From Megaleporinus macrocephalus (lineage: Eukaryota > Chordata > Actinopteri > Characiformes > Anostomidae), in NCBI GenBank assembly GCA_021613375.1, contig CM038727.1, positions 8,065,942-8,129,941 on the forward strand: a stretch of 64,000 bases of DNA, in the 5' to 3' direction. Below the pieces are notes generated by a model. It was not told the origin of the DNA. It did no database searches and was given only the letters and a program-made list of their open reading frames with translations. Both the position numbers and the translations under genes were made by a program. The stretch's first letter is position 1; the number at the start of each line of letters is the position of its first letter. Positions 33,041 through 43,549 of this stretch are shown one piece after another.

Positions 33041-36000
33041 ACGGTCTATGTTTTACCAAAAAAAGATTTTATGACTACACTTGCTTGGAAGGCCACTATA
33101 TAACTTATATAAGCTTTTCCATCCTGGAGAAGAACCAGTTGGCTTCTTTGACGTGTCATGGTTCTAAATATTATTGCTGTCCAAAGAAAAACTTGCATCT
33201 CAAGTTTAGTCATTTGAATGGAGCAGCTGCTGTTTACATTGTGTGATGATGTTATGATGGGTGGACCAATAGAAATGCCCCAAAATAACTTGGAAAAAAA
33301 CTTCTGGTTCCATTGACTTACATTGAAGTAGGTTCTTGGCCTCTCCTGTAAAGATTGCAATTTTGGAGATACTTGTTATTCCTTGGACAGTGCTGATATA
33401 TTTACTCAATATTTACCTTTACTCAAGAACCCTTGTCCACTTTTTTAGGGTGGACTCTTAAAGGAAAACCCCCTCATGAGAGTTCGGACTCCTTCTGGTT
33501 CCATTGACTTGCATTAAAAATGAAGTAGGTTCTTGGCCTCTCCTGTAAAGATTGCAAGTTTAGAGATACTTGTTATTCCTTGGACAGTGATGATATATGA
33601 CCATAAGCCTTTACTCAAGAACTCCTGTATGACCACTTTGTTAGGGGGTCCTCTTAAAGGAAACCCCCTCATGAGAGTTCGGACTCCTTCTGGTTCCATT
33701 GACTTACATTAAAAGTGAAGTAGGTTCTTGGCCTCTCCTGTAAAGATTGCAATTTTAGAGATACTTGTTATTCCTTGGACAGTGATGATATATGACCATA
33801 AGCCTTTACTCAAGAACCCTTGTCCACTTTGTTAGGGTGGACTCTTAAAGGAAAACCCCCTCATGAGAGTTCGGACTCCTTCTGGTTCCATTGACTTACA
33901 TTAAAAGTGAAGTAGGTTCTTGGCCTCTCCTGTAAAGATTGCAAGTTTAGAGATACTTGTTATTCCTTGGACAGTGATGATATATGACCATAAGCCTTTA
34001 CTCAAGAACTCCTGTATGAACACTTTGTTAGGGGGTCCTCTTAAAGGAAACCCCCTCATGAGAGTTCAGACTCCTTCTGGTTCCATTGACTTACATTAAA
34101 AGTGAAGTAGGTTCTTGGCCTCTCATGTAAAGATTGCAATTTTAGAGATACTTGTTATTCCTTGGACAGTGATGATATATTTACTCAATATTTACCTTTA
34201 CTCAAGAACCCTTGTCCACTTTTTTAGGGTGGACTCTTAAAGGAAAACCCCCTCATGAGAGTTCGGACTCCTTCTGGTTCCATTGACTTACATTAAAAGT
34301 GAAGTAGGTTCTTGGCCTCTCCTGTAAAGATTACAATTTTAGAGATACTTGTTATTCCTTGGACAGTGATGATATATGACCATAAGCCTTTACTCAAGAA
34401 CCCTTGTCCACTTTGTTAGGGGGTCCTCTTAAAGGAAAACCCCCTCATGAGAGTTCAGACTCCTTCTGGTTCCATTGACTTACATTAAAAGTGAAGTAGG
34501 TTCTTGGCCTCTCCTGTAAAGATTGCAAGTTTAGAGATACTTGTTATTCCTTGGACAGTGATGATATATGACCATAAGCCTTTACTCAAGAACTCCTGTA
34601 TGACCACTTTGTTAGGGGGTCCTCTTAAAGGAAACCCCCTCATGAGAGTTCGGACTCCTTCTGGTTCCATTGACTTACATTAAAAGTGAAGTAGGTTCTT
34701 GGCCTCTCCTGTAAAGATTGCAAGTTTAGAGATACTTGTTATTCCTTGGACAGTGATGATATATGACCATAAGCCTTTACTCAAGAACTCCTGTATGAAC
34801 ACTTTGTTAGGGGGTCCTCTTAAAGGAAACCCCCTCATGAGAGTTCAGACTCCTTCTGGTTCCATTGACTTACATTAAAAGTGAAGTAGGTTCTTGGCCT
34901 CTCCTGTAAAGATTGCAAGTTTAGAGATACTTGTTATTCCTTGGACAGTGATGATATATGACCATAAGCCTTTACTCAAGAACTCCTGTATGAACACTTT
35001 GTTAGGGGGTCCTCTTAAAGGAAACCCCCTCATGAGAGTTCAGACTCCTTCTGGTTCCATTGACTTACATTAAAAGTGAAGTAGGTTCTTGGCCTCTCAT
35101 GTAAAGATTGCAATTTTAGAGATACTTGTTATTCCTTGGACAGTGATGATATATTTACTCAATATTTACCTTTACTCAAGAACCCTTGTCCACTTTTTTA
35201 GGGTGGACTCTTAAAGGAAAACCCCCTCATGAGAGTTCGGACTCCTTCTGGTTCCATTGACTTACATTAAAAGTGAAGTAGGTTCTTGGCCTCTCCTGTA
35301 AAGATTGCAATTTTAGAGATACTTGTTATTCCTTGGACAGTGATGATATATGACCATAAGCCTTTACTCAAGAACCCTTGTCCACTTTGTTAGGGTGGAC
35401 TCTTAAAGGAAAACCCCCTTGTGAGAGTTCGGACTCCTTCTGGTTCCATTGACTTACATTAAAAGTGAAGTAGGTTCTTGGCCTCTCCTGTAAAGATTGC
35501 AAGTTTAGAGATACTTGTTATTCCTTGGACAGTGATGATATATGACCATAAGCCTTTACTCAAGAACTCCTGTATGACCACTTTGTTAGGGGGTCCTCTT
35601 AAAGGAAACCCCCTCATGAGAGTTCGGACTCCTTCTGGTTCCATTGACTTGCATTAAAAGTGAAGTAGGTTCTTGGCCTCTCATGTAAAGATTGCAATTT
35701 TAGAGATACTTGTTATTCCTTGGACATTGATGATATATGACCATAAGCCTTTACTCAAGAACCCTTGTCCACTTTGTTAGGGGGTCCTCTTAAAGGAAAA
35801 CCCCCTCATGAGAGTTCAGACTCCTTCTGGTTCCATTGACTTGCATTAAAAGTGAAGTAGGTTCTCTCCTGTAAAGATTGCTAGTTTAGAGATACTTGTT
35901 GTTTCTTGGACAGTGATATATGACCATAAGCCTTGTCCACTTTGTTAGGGGGTCCTCTTAAAGGAAAACCCCCTCATGAGAGTTCAGACTCCTTCTGGTT

Positions 36001-36165
36001 CCATTGACTTGCATTAAAAGTGAAGTAGGTTCTTGGCCTCTCATGTAAAGATTGCTAGTTTAGAGATACTTGTTATTTCTTGGACAGTGATATATGACCA
36101 TAAGCCTTGTCCACTTTGTTAGGGGGTCCTCTTAAAGGAAAACCCCCTTATGAGAGTTCAGACTG
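33040..36165 (-). repeat. 2.9-kb satellite, ~195-bp unit, about 15 copies, grown from a MITE
   Basis: 'Ctggttccattgactt' recurs about every 195 bp from 33304 to 35995. The first unit continues leftward into sequence (33040-33300) shared with the 26405-28030 array, so the satellite starts inside a family T copy. Units fall into types by the segment after 'acagtgatgatatat': 'ttactcaatattta', 'gaccataagcc...cccttgtcc' and 'gaccataagcc...actcctgtatga'. Type order repeats partly with a ~972-bp period (five units). The last two units are shortened. Confidence 0.95.
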
Positions 36166-36398
36166 CTACTGTAATTGCACTATATGTTATTTCCACCAAA
36201 CATGCAGTGAAGAGCTGGATCTGAAGATCTGGCTGCTCATATGAGAGTTACTGGCATATTAGTCTGAACTACCCACATACAAATGTGGCCACGTTTTTGA
36301 AACAGCCTACTTTCCATAACCCTGCCCCTCCAAACATCTGTCCCCTTTAGTCTCTCGCTCGCTCTCTCGCTCTCTCTCTCTTCCCCTGCACTAAAGCA
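36100..36398 (+). repeat. Duplicated segment, left copy (pair with 38315-38612)
   Basis: It shares 'gagttcagactgctactg', 'catgcagtgaagagctg' and 'acagcctactttccataacc' with the right copy, offset about 2221 bp. It ends at 'ccctgcactaaa', immediately before the CpG-rich segment. Confidence 0.9.
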
Positions 36399-36399
36399 G

Positions 36400-37007
36400 A
36401 AGTGCGTCGTGTGACTCCAGGGGGGAGGAGGGGGGGGGGTGGCAGTGAACTGCAGCGAGACTGAAAGTTCCTGAGCCGTACTTGCTATCACTCCTTCACA
36501 CGCATGCACAAGCGCAGAGGTTCGCCCACCTGGAGCTTTGTTCGGCGTAGCTGTGGTTTGGCTAACATGGACTGTCTTTGAGAGGACGCGCCGCAGGTAA
36601 AAGAAAGGGACTAGTGTTTTGTTGTTTTTTGTTTGTTTGTTTGTTTTTGCCTACATCACTGCTTCCCTCTCTCTCTCTCTCTCTCTCTCTCCCTCCCTCT
36701 CCCTCTCTCTGTTGTTGAGAAAGAACAGATGAAGTGCTCTGAGGCCAGAGCGTTAGCTCAGAGCTGTTGCGAATGTTTGCCGTTGCAGTCGTTGTGTCAG
36801 GGATGACGAGGTTTACGGGCGACGTAGTCTCGCGTGTTGGGGAAGCGAGGGTCGCGGCAAGGGGGCCAAGTCAGCAGCGTTAGGCCCTCAGGGGCCCCGG
36901 CCAGGATCCAGATGTTGCTCAGATGTTGCCCCCGATGTTCCAGCCGTGGTGTTTTAGAGCTCGTCCCCCACATGAGTCTTGTTAGTTGGTCTCCGCCATT
37001 GCCGGCG

Positions 37008-37010
<3 letters not shown>
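36400..37010 (+). promoter_or_regulatory. CpG-rich segment: candidate internal sh3kbp1 promoter and noncoding first exon
   Basis: I count about a dozen CpG between 36400 and 36600 and about 18 between 36780 and 37010, whereas flanking intron is CpG-poor. A possible noncoding exon ends at 36596 with gccgcag|gtaaaa, a good donor. It holds only a four-codon upstream ORF (ATG at 36567, stop at 36581). Spliced to the exon at 39705, the first in-frame start would be the ATG at 39750, giving a protein with SH3C, the proline-rich region and coiled coil but no SH3A or SH3B. Short isoforms of this design are known for mammalian SH3KBP1/Ruk. No TATA box is visible. This is inference from composition and position only. 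Confidence 0.45.
36664..36710. repeat. CT-rich microsatellite
   Basis: A short (CT)n-type run inside the CpG-rich candidate promoter region. Confidence 0.8.
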
Positions 37011-37048
<38 letters not shown>

Positions 37049-37104
37049 GAGGGTGGAGGAGAGGGAAGAGTTGAAGGAGGGACTTTTTTTCCTGAGTGAA
37101 CAGA

Positions 37105-37178
<74 letters not shown>
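37011..37178. repeat. (GA)n and (TG)n microsatellites
   Basis: (GA)n at about 37011-37044, then about 36 TG dinucleotides from 37109 to 37179. The open frames here are simple-repeat artefacts. Confidence 0.95.
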
Positions 37179-37182
<4 letters not shown>

Positions 37183-37289
37183 GGCTGCAGTGAGCACACA
37201 CAGTGTTAAAGAGCTTGTTTTATGTGAACTTGGAAAGGATCCCTCAGCCCATGTTTGTGGAAGGAGTGTGGCCTTATGTACAGTATGCT

Positions 37290-37290
37290 A

Positions 37291-37333
<43 letters not shown>

Positions 37334-37340
37334 ACTCGTC

Positions 37341-37376
<36 letters not shown>

Positions 37377-37380
37377 TCCA

Positions 37381-37418
<38 letters not shown>

Positions 37419-37440
37419 TCCAGTGTCTCTCTCTCTCTCC
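37290..37440. repeat. (CT)n tandem blocks separated by 'cactgttccagtgt'
   Basis: Three to four (CT)n blocks of similar length are separated by a near-identical 'cactgttccagtg' spacer, so the array is a tandem repeat of a ~50-bp unit. Confidence 0.85.
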
Positions 37441-37984
37441 GAGTCTGCATTATGTACATGTTTAGTGACATTAAAGGATTATATCGTGTTATTAATGTTA
37501 ATTCAGTACAGCCTAATATTACTACTCCTATCAAAGTGTCCTAATTATTATTTCAACGTTGACAATATTTTCTAATAAGGACATTAAGCCTAAGAAACCC
37601 TCCAGCCTGTAGTTTTAATACCAGTTCACAAGCTTCTTCTTTGAATTTTGCCATTCCGTTTTAAATGGTGGCACAATCACGTTATATATAATTGGTATTA
37701 ATATTATATATAATTGGTATTAATATTAATATGAAGGCTTATTAATATGAAAGCTTATTTGATGCAGTGTTTGTGGCTTAAGATCTTGTGTTATTGCAAA
37801 AAAAAATAAAAATAAATAAAGCATCATATGTTCTGTTGCTATTGGTGACGTATTCAGAAGGTACATATCGTCCAATGAAAAAAGTGTCTCCAATTTTGTT
37901 GATTTTTTATTTTTTTAATTCTTTTAATTTATTATTTATTCATTTTTTACATCTTTCAAACACAGCAGCTGTCTTTTATAAAGT
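37440..37984. other. AT-rich intron sequence
   Basis: It includes short repeats of 'tatataattggtattaat' at about 37683-37730. No gene is seen. Confidence 0.4.
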
Positions 37985-38130
37985 ATAAACATTTAATGAT
38001 GAACAGACCAATAGAACTGGTCCAAAACGACTTCCGGTTCCATTGACTTCCATTGACAGTGAAGAAGGGTTTTGTTCTCTCCTGTAAAGTTGCCACTGTG
38101 GAGATACTTTTTTCTTGGGACAGTGACGAT
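37984..38130 (-). mobile_element. MITE (family T), half copy
   Basis: It contains 'gaccaatagaactggtccaa', 'ttccggttccattgacttcc', 'tctcctgtaaagttgcc' and ends near 'ttgggacagtgacgata', the right half of the family. Confidence 0.7.
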
Positions 38131-38314
38131 ACTCCACATGTTCCCGCCCTGTTTAGACCGTCCCGTCTGAGTGTCCACTCCTTTCAATAATAACAAGCCA
38201 CTTCTGACCTCGTCCCTTAAACACTGCAGTTCTAACAAGCTTCATGTTTGAATTTTGCCATCCCGTCCTAAAAGGTGCTGCAGCTACATGATAGTGTATG
38301 AGGCTTTACAGAGA

Positions 38315-38612
38315 CTCAACAACCCTTGTATGACCACTTTTTAGGGTGGACTCTTAAAGGAAAACCCCTAATGAGAGTTCAGACTGCTACTGTAATTGTA
38401 GACATGATATTTCCATCAAACATGCAGTGAAGAGCTGAATATGAAGATCTGGCTTCTCATATGAGAGTTACAGAGTATTAGTCTGGACTACCCACATACA
38501 AATTTGGCCACGTTTTTAAAACAGCCTACTTTCCATAACCCTGCCCCTCCAAACATCTCTCCCCTTCAGTCTCTCTCTCTCTCTCTCTCTGTCTCTCCCT
38601 GCACTAAAATTA
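38315..38612 (+). repeat. Duplicated segment, right copy (pair with 36100-36398)
   Basis: It is colinear with the left copy through the (CT)n run and 'ccctgcactaaa'; similarity ends abruptly there. Confidence 0.9.
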
Positions 38613-39015
38613 AAATATAAAGCTGTCGAATAGGAGGCCAACTTCAACTTTGCAGTTTTAAGTCTGGTTATATTTCTGATTAAGGTGATGTCAGCTGTCC
38701 AAATATCTTACCTACAGTTTTAATATGCTGCCACTGGCTTCTCCTTAAATACCAGGAGTCCAGCGTCAACCAAAGTTCTGTAATCAATCACTGGTTTATT
38801 GTTAATTCAAATTTGAAACAGAAACTAAGAATTGAGATTATTACTGTGGTTTACCAAGAAACCCGTAACCATTTCTTCATCGACTTCAAAAGTGTATGTT
38901 TCAATGTTCTGTGAAACTCGTCCAGCCTTGCAATTCTATGAAACTATGTTGCAACAGATAGTAGAGTTTGCCTCAGAGTTCTCAGCTTGATTTGAGCTCC
39001 AGTCCTCAGAAAAAC
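38612..39015. other. Intron sequence, no feature recognised
   Basis: AT-rich, without in-window repeats until the MITE at 39021. Confidence 0.4.
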
Positions 39016-39020
39016 CAGCA

Positions 39021-39277
39021 TATCGTCGCTGTCCAATGAAAAAAACCAAAAAATCTCCAAAATGGCAACTTTACAGGAGAGGCCAAAAACTGTCTTAACT
39101 TTCTATTGAAGTCAATGGAACCAGAAAACTTTCCAAGCTATTTTGGAGCATTTCTATTGGTCCATTAATAATAAAATTTCATTACAATGTAAACGGCAGC
39201 TGCTGCTTTTAATTGATGTAGAAAAATAGAAATCGACAAAAATGAGGATACATGTTTTTCATTGGACTGTGACAATA
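39021..39277 (+). mobile_element. MITE (family T), full-length reference copy, 257 bp
   Basis: The terminal inverted repeats are 'tatcgtcgctgtccaatgaa' on the left and, reverse complemented, 'tattgtcacagtccaatgaa' on the right (18 of 21 positions equal). The outer TA fits a TA target as used by Tc1/mariner elements. The interior has no frame. It lies about 430 bp before the exon at 39705. Confidence 0.85.
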
Positions 39278-39704
39278 TCTATCTTTTTCTTGTTTAAGGC
39301 TTGAATGCTAGTTAGTTGTGGCTGTTTGGTTGTTAGTGATCAGTGATTGGACTCATCTACAGACAGTTCACAAGCAGATGTCAATAAAATGAATATTTGA
39401 CAATTGCACTCCTTCCCCGTCGCCAGCAATGCTGCAGCTATTGGCGGCCGGAAGTCCCAAGTTGTCCTCCAAGCTTGTTTGATCTCCAATGATACAGCAC
39501 TGGAGCTTTACGTGCAACTGCTAGCCCTCACTTCAATGCAGACGACCTTTAATGATGTTCTCGTAGTATTGTGTATATATAATTTATCTGTATAATCCTC
39601 CTTTTTGCTCTGTGGTCAGTGGATACTGACCGGTCAGGTGTATGGAAACGGGTGTGACTGTTCATGTGCGATGAGTAACTGACCCCGTCCTCCTCTTTCC
39701 ACAG

Positions 39705-39780
39705 CCACAGACAGCTAAGAAAGCGGCCCCGGCTGTTGCCCCAGACACCATGAAGACGGAGCCGGACAACAAGGCCAAAG
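39705..39780 (+). CDS. sh3kbp1: sh3kbp1 exon 5 of window: short linker before SH3C
   Basis: It encodes PQTAKKAAPAVAPDTM and then KTEPDNKAK, ending in phase 1 at aaag|gtaacg. Two acceptors lie 6 nt apart in the same frame: tttccacag|cca and ccacag|aca. The second would start the exon at 39711 with TAKK, which resembles the TIGKK start of the human exon. The ATG at 39750-39752 is in frame and has an A at position -3, so it could start a short isoform that lacks SH3A and SH3B (see the CpG-rich segment at 36.4-37.0 kb). The next intron is only 90 bp. Confidence 0.88.
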
Positions 39781-39870
39781 GTAACGGGATGAGGCCCGTT
39801 AGTTTAGTACTTGGTTGTTAATTGAATCCGTTGTCTCCATAAAGGCCTGCTTTGTCGGATCTGTCCACAG

Positions 39871-39965
39871 CAAAAGAGTTCTGCAAAGTGTTGTTCCCGT
39901 ACGAGGCCCAAAATGAGGACGAGCTGTCAATCAAAGAGGGAGAAATTGTCACCATCATTAATAAG
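39871..39965 (+). CDS. sh3kbp1: sh3kbp1 exon 6 of window: first half of SH3C
   Basis: The acceptor is tctgtccacag|ca and the donor is aag|gtcagc, phase 0. It reads [20 protein letters not shown] and then [12 protein letters not shown]. The KVLFPYEA motif and [13 protein letters not shown] strand are typical of the third SH3 domain of CIN85 (human [20 protein letters not shown]). SH3C of the family has been described as binding proline motifs and ubiquitin. The following intron opens into a long (TA)n tract and a 41-bp tandem array. Confidence 0.95.
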
Positions 39966-39988
39966 GTCAGCAGAAGTGCTTAAATGTA

Positions 39989-39989
<1 letters not shown>

Positions 39990-40053
<64 letters not shown>
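39990..40053. repeat. (TA)n microsatellite
   Basis: A long (TA)n tract 25 bp after the donor at 39965/39966. Confidence 0.95.
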
Positions 40054-40054
<1 letters not shown>

Positions 40055-40056
<2 letters not shown>

Positions 40057-40690
40057 TGAGATAATGTAATACCACTTTGTACCTGAAGAGGTGATAGTGA
40101 CTCACTGTAATACCACGTTGTACCTGTAGAGGTGATAGTGAGTTACTGTAATACCACTTTGTACCTGAAGAGGTGATAGTGAGTTACTGTAGTACCACTT
40201 TGTACCTGAAGAGGTGATAGTGAGTTACTGTAATACCACTTTGTACCTGAAGAGGTGACAGTGAGTCACTGTAATACCACTTTGTTCCTGAAGAGGTGAT
40301 AGTGAGTTACTGTAGTACCACTTTGTACCTGAAGAGGTGATAGTGAGTTACTGTAGTACCACTTTGTACCTGAAGAGGTGATAGTGAGTTACTGTAATAC
40401 CACTTTGTACCTGAAGAGGTGATAGTGAGTTACTGTAGTACCACTTTGTACCTGAAGAGGTGACAGTGAGTTACTGTAGTACCACTTTGTACCTGAAGAG
40501 GTGATAGTGAGTCACTGTAGTACCCTTTTGTACCTGAAGAGGTGATAGTGAGTCACTGTTATACCACTTTGTACCTGAAGAGGTGATAGTGAGTTACTGC
40601 AGTACCACTTTGTACCTGAAGAGGTGATAGTGAGTTACTGTAGTACCACTATGTACCTGAAGAGGTGATAGAGAGTTACTGTAGTGCTAC
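40055..40690. repeat. Minisatellite, 41-bp unit, about 15 copies
   Basis: The unit reads 'gaggtgatagtgagttactg' plus 'tagtaccactttgtacctgaa'. Variants switch between 'taatacc' and 'tagtacc' and between 'gatag' and 'gacag'. Confidence 0.95.
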
Positions 40691-40854
40691 GTATAGCTTT
40701 TCGCTAGCTGTACAGCTATCAGTGCTCTAGAGCGCAGCCGCTGAAGGCCAAGGCAGTAGTAGCAGAGCCGGAACAACGACGGAGCTTGTTAACCAATCCT
40801 GCTTTAGAGTGAGGATAGGACCGCCCACCTCATCAACATACAGACGGAGAAATA

Positions 40855-41160
40855 GAGAAATAAATAAATGTATAAATGTGGAAATAAATAAATAAATGAA
40901 TAAATAAATGTACAAATAAATAAATATATGTGGAAATACAGAAACAAATGTAGAAATAAATAAATAGAAATACAGAAATAAATGCATAAATAAATAAATA
41001 AATAAATAAATGTAAAAATAAATACAGAAATAAATGTAGAAATATGAAAAAATATATATGTTTATTTATTTAATTATTTATTTGTCTATTTATTTATTTA
41101 TACATTTATATATTTATGTATTTTATTATTTATTTGTATATTTATTTATTTATACTTATG
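40855..41160. repeat. (AAAT)n-type array turning into its own inverse
   Basis: From 40855 to about 41050 the + strand is 'aaataaataaatg'-like; from about 41055 to 41160 it is 'tatttatttatt'-like. The two halves can pair as a hairpin, ending about 60 bp before the SH3C exon at 41222. Confidence 0.9.
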
Positions 41161-41221
41161 TCATTTTTTGTCCTCCATAGATTTTAAACTTATTTTACTG
41201 TGTTTGTGTGTGTTTGTGTAG

Positions 41222-41323
41222 GACTGTGCTGACGCTGGTTGGTGGCTGGGTGAGCTGAACGGTAAACAGGGTGTGTTTCCTGACAACTTTGTGAAGCTGT
41301 TCATTCCCGAGATAGAGAAAGAG
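41222..41323 (+). CDS. sh3kbp1: sh3kbp1 exon 7 of window: second half of SH3C
   Basis: The acceptor is tgtttgtgtag|gac and the donor is gag|gtaaga; the exon is 34 codons in phase 0. It encodes [20 protein letters not shown] then [14 protein letters not shown]. The WW pair, L-N-G-K-Q-G turn and FPDNFVKL end are intact, completing SH3C. Downstream, the open frame continues into the intron, but the strong donor and the following RPKKPPPP exon mark the boundary. Confidence 0.95.
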
Positions 41324-41672
41324 GTAAGATCCATCCTCTCATGCACACGCACACACACACACACACTCTCACAGTCCTGCTGCATCCAGGGCCGCATCCA
41401 GGGCTGTGTCCAGGCCTGCAGCCGGACAGTTACTGCCCTGGCCACCGAGGGCCTCAGTCTCTGCTCAGCGTGAGGGCTGCGGTAACACATACACCCTACT
41501 GTCCTGCTCCTTTGCCTCCCCCGAATACCCATGTCTGATGAGGCAGCATGTCCTTTGATGTCTGAGTGCTGTGTTGCCTAAAGGAGCTCTGTTTTAATAG
41601 GTGCTGCTAGTGCGTGCGTGTGCACGCGCGTGTGTAAGCAAGCACGTTAACTGTGTATGTGTGTGCTTACAG

Positions 41673-41724
41673 AGGCCTAAGAAACCACCTCCCCCAGCAG
41701 CGCCCGCAACTAAACACATCACAG
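41673..41724 (+). CDS. sh3kbp1: sh3kbp1 exon 8 of window: first proline-rich cluster
   Basis: The acceptor is gtgtgcttacag|agg and the donor is acag|gtaaag, phase 1. It encodes RPKKPPPPAAPATKHIT, matching the RPKKPPPP block that follows SH3C in SH3KBP1. The P-x-x-P motifs here are candidate ligands for SH3 partners or for intramolecular contact with the protein's own SH3 domains. It is the smallest internal coding exon in the window (52 nt). Confidence 0.93.
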
Positions 41725-42980
41725 GTAAAGCACCTTCACATCGTTTTCTCTTTTCTTCACTTTCGCGGTGGTGTTCATGCTAGCGTCCCTGCTTGTCTGC
41801 CTGCTGTGTGCTCGGTGTGTGTGTCCGGTTTCTACTCAGCATTCTCATTTTTTAACCTATTAAATGGGTCGGAGATCACTGATCAATCGTTTAAGCGAAG
41901 AGAGATTAAAGCACTAACCCAGGATCATTGACTACAGGGACCCTAATATGTGCATTAAAGGTGCAGTATGCATTTCTGAAGAACAGTTGTTGACACTTGA
42001 ACAGCAAAGGTGAGAGCTCAGGTCAGTGAAGCTGCTAACTGCAGGATAATTCTGAACAGGCATCTCAATACAAGCCTTAACAAAGACCACCTAACAACCA
42101 GAGCCAGTTGCTAACAACAAACACAATATAAAACAAACACAAAATAAAATGTTTTTTAACAGTTTCCGCTTTTTATGTGGTTTAATTTTTGGGTGGGACT
42201 CTACTTTCTGATATTGGGTGGGACACGCCCCCTTCACCCCCCGGTTCCTACGCCAATGAAAGGTCCTCACCAATGTCAAGAGCAAATCTACACCCTTGCT
42301 TATATATCTTACAGATTTGCATAGCTACACTCTAATTCTATTACTGATGCCTGTCCTGCAGACCTGCCGCCCATCGATAACATGAGGTGGAGCACTATGA
42401 GGCGCAGCACATGAAAGGGGAGACCCTGCTGAGTGGCTGGAACGTTATATCAAACGAGAACGAGAGCAGTTGCTGTTCGGTGTCCAAACAATTACTGAAC
42501 ACAGTTCAAAAGAGAGGTGATGCAACACTGAGGCAAACATGAGCATCAATTAGGAATCACAGTAGGAGTGGACGTGCACCCATTCATCTGGATGGTGGGG
42601 GTCTACAGTTAAAGAGAGTGTAGCTGAACAACCAGTCACTGGCGTATTTTCTGGTCTGGTCCTGCAGGGAAGCACTTCTGGATTGTGGTGCTATAGTGAT
42701 GATGATATCTCAGACAACAAGCTGCTTTAATAAGCTGATTTATCCTGTTTATTTTTCTCTATTTATTTTTTTTCCTCCGCTCTCTGCTTCGGCTCAGCTC
42801 CTCCGTCGCTCCCTGCCAAAAATGTACATAGTTGATGAATTTTTATAGCTGGACAAACTGAACTGAGACACAGACGTAGCCCAGATCATGAGTATGAGCA
42901 TGTGAGGACTCTTTCTGACTGTCCTACAAAATAAGGAATTAAAAAAAGGAAGAATTGTCGGCATCCGTTAAGAATGAGAG

Positions 42981-43066
<86 letters not shown>

Positions 43067-43070
43067 CTAG
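41725..43070. other. Intron sequence with a compound (TG)n(TA)n
   Basis: No exon fits between the phase-1 donor at 41724 and the exon at 45734. (TG)n then (TA)n at about 42985-43062 is the only clear repeat. Confidence 0.5.
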
Positions 43071-43074
43071 CTCC

Positions 43075-43475
43075 ACTGAGCACTCCACTACAAGCCACAC
43101 TTACAGACTGTAGTCCATCTGATTCTCTGTATACTTCATTACTCTGTTCTTTAATGATCAGGACCCCCACAGGACCACCACAGGTGCACACTGACATGGT
43201 GTGCAGCAGCAGATGAGCTACTGTCTCTGACTTTACATCTACAAGGTGGACCAGCAAGTCGTAGGAGGGTCTAATAGAGTGGACAGTGAGTGGACACAGT
43301 GTTTAAACACTCCAGCAGCCCTGCTGCGTCTGGTGCACTCAAACCAGCACAACACACACTAACACACCACCACCATGTCAGTGTCACTGCAGTGCTGAGA
43401 ATGATCCACCTCCCTAATAGTAGCTGCTCTGTGGTGGTCCTGTGGGGGTCCTGATCATTAAAGAACAGTATAGTT
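43075..43475. mobile_element. Tc1-type non-autonomous repeat D, two fragments
   Basis: 'tttaaacactccagcagc', 'caacacacactaacacacca' and 'gaatgatccacctccctaat' match 51225-51400. A shorter fragment in the opposite orientation lies at about 43090-43190. This is a common fish element whose outer end is 'aatgttatggttgatcggtg' (seen at 51498). Confidence 0.65.
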
Positions 43476-43533
43476 TCAGACATAGGCACCTCCTTTGAGA
43501 TTGTTAAGGTAAGGAGAGTGTAATTAACCCTCT

Positions 43534-43548
43534 GGTGCCCCCTTGTGG
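43534..43548 (-). promoter_or_regulatory. CTCF-type motif (CCACAAGGGGGCACC)
   Basis: On the minus strand the 15 bases fit the CTCF core CCASYAGRKGGCRSY except at position 5. It lies in intron sequence outside the recognised repeats. Motif only; no binding data. Confidence 0.4.
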
Positions 43549-43549
43549 C

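Noticed and set aside
36567..36581. ATG in the CpG-rich segment as the start of a protein
   Set aside because: It stops after four codons; at most it is an upstream ORF of a noncoding first exon.
41273..41473. Longer SH3C exon reading through 41324
   Set aside because: The open frame continues into (CA)n and non-family sequence; gag|gtaaga is a strong donor and the next exon matches the family.
42361..42430. Possible extra exon after 'cctgtcctgcag'
   Set aside because: An AG with a fair tract is present, but the product matches nothing in the family and the exons at 41673 and 45734 already join in phase.
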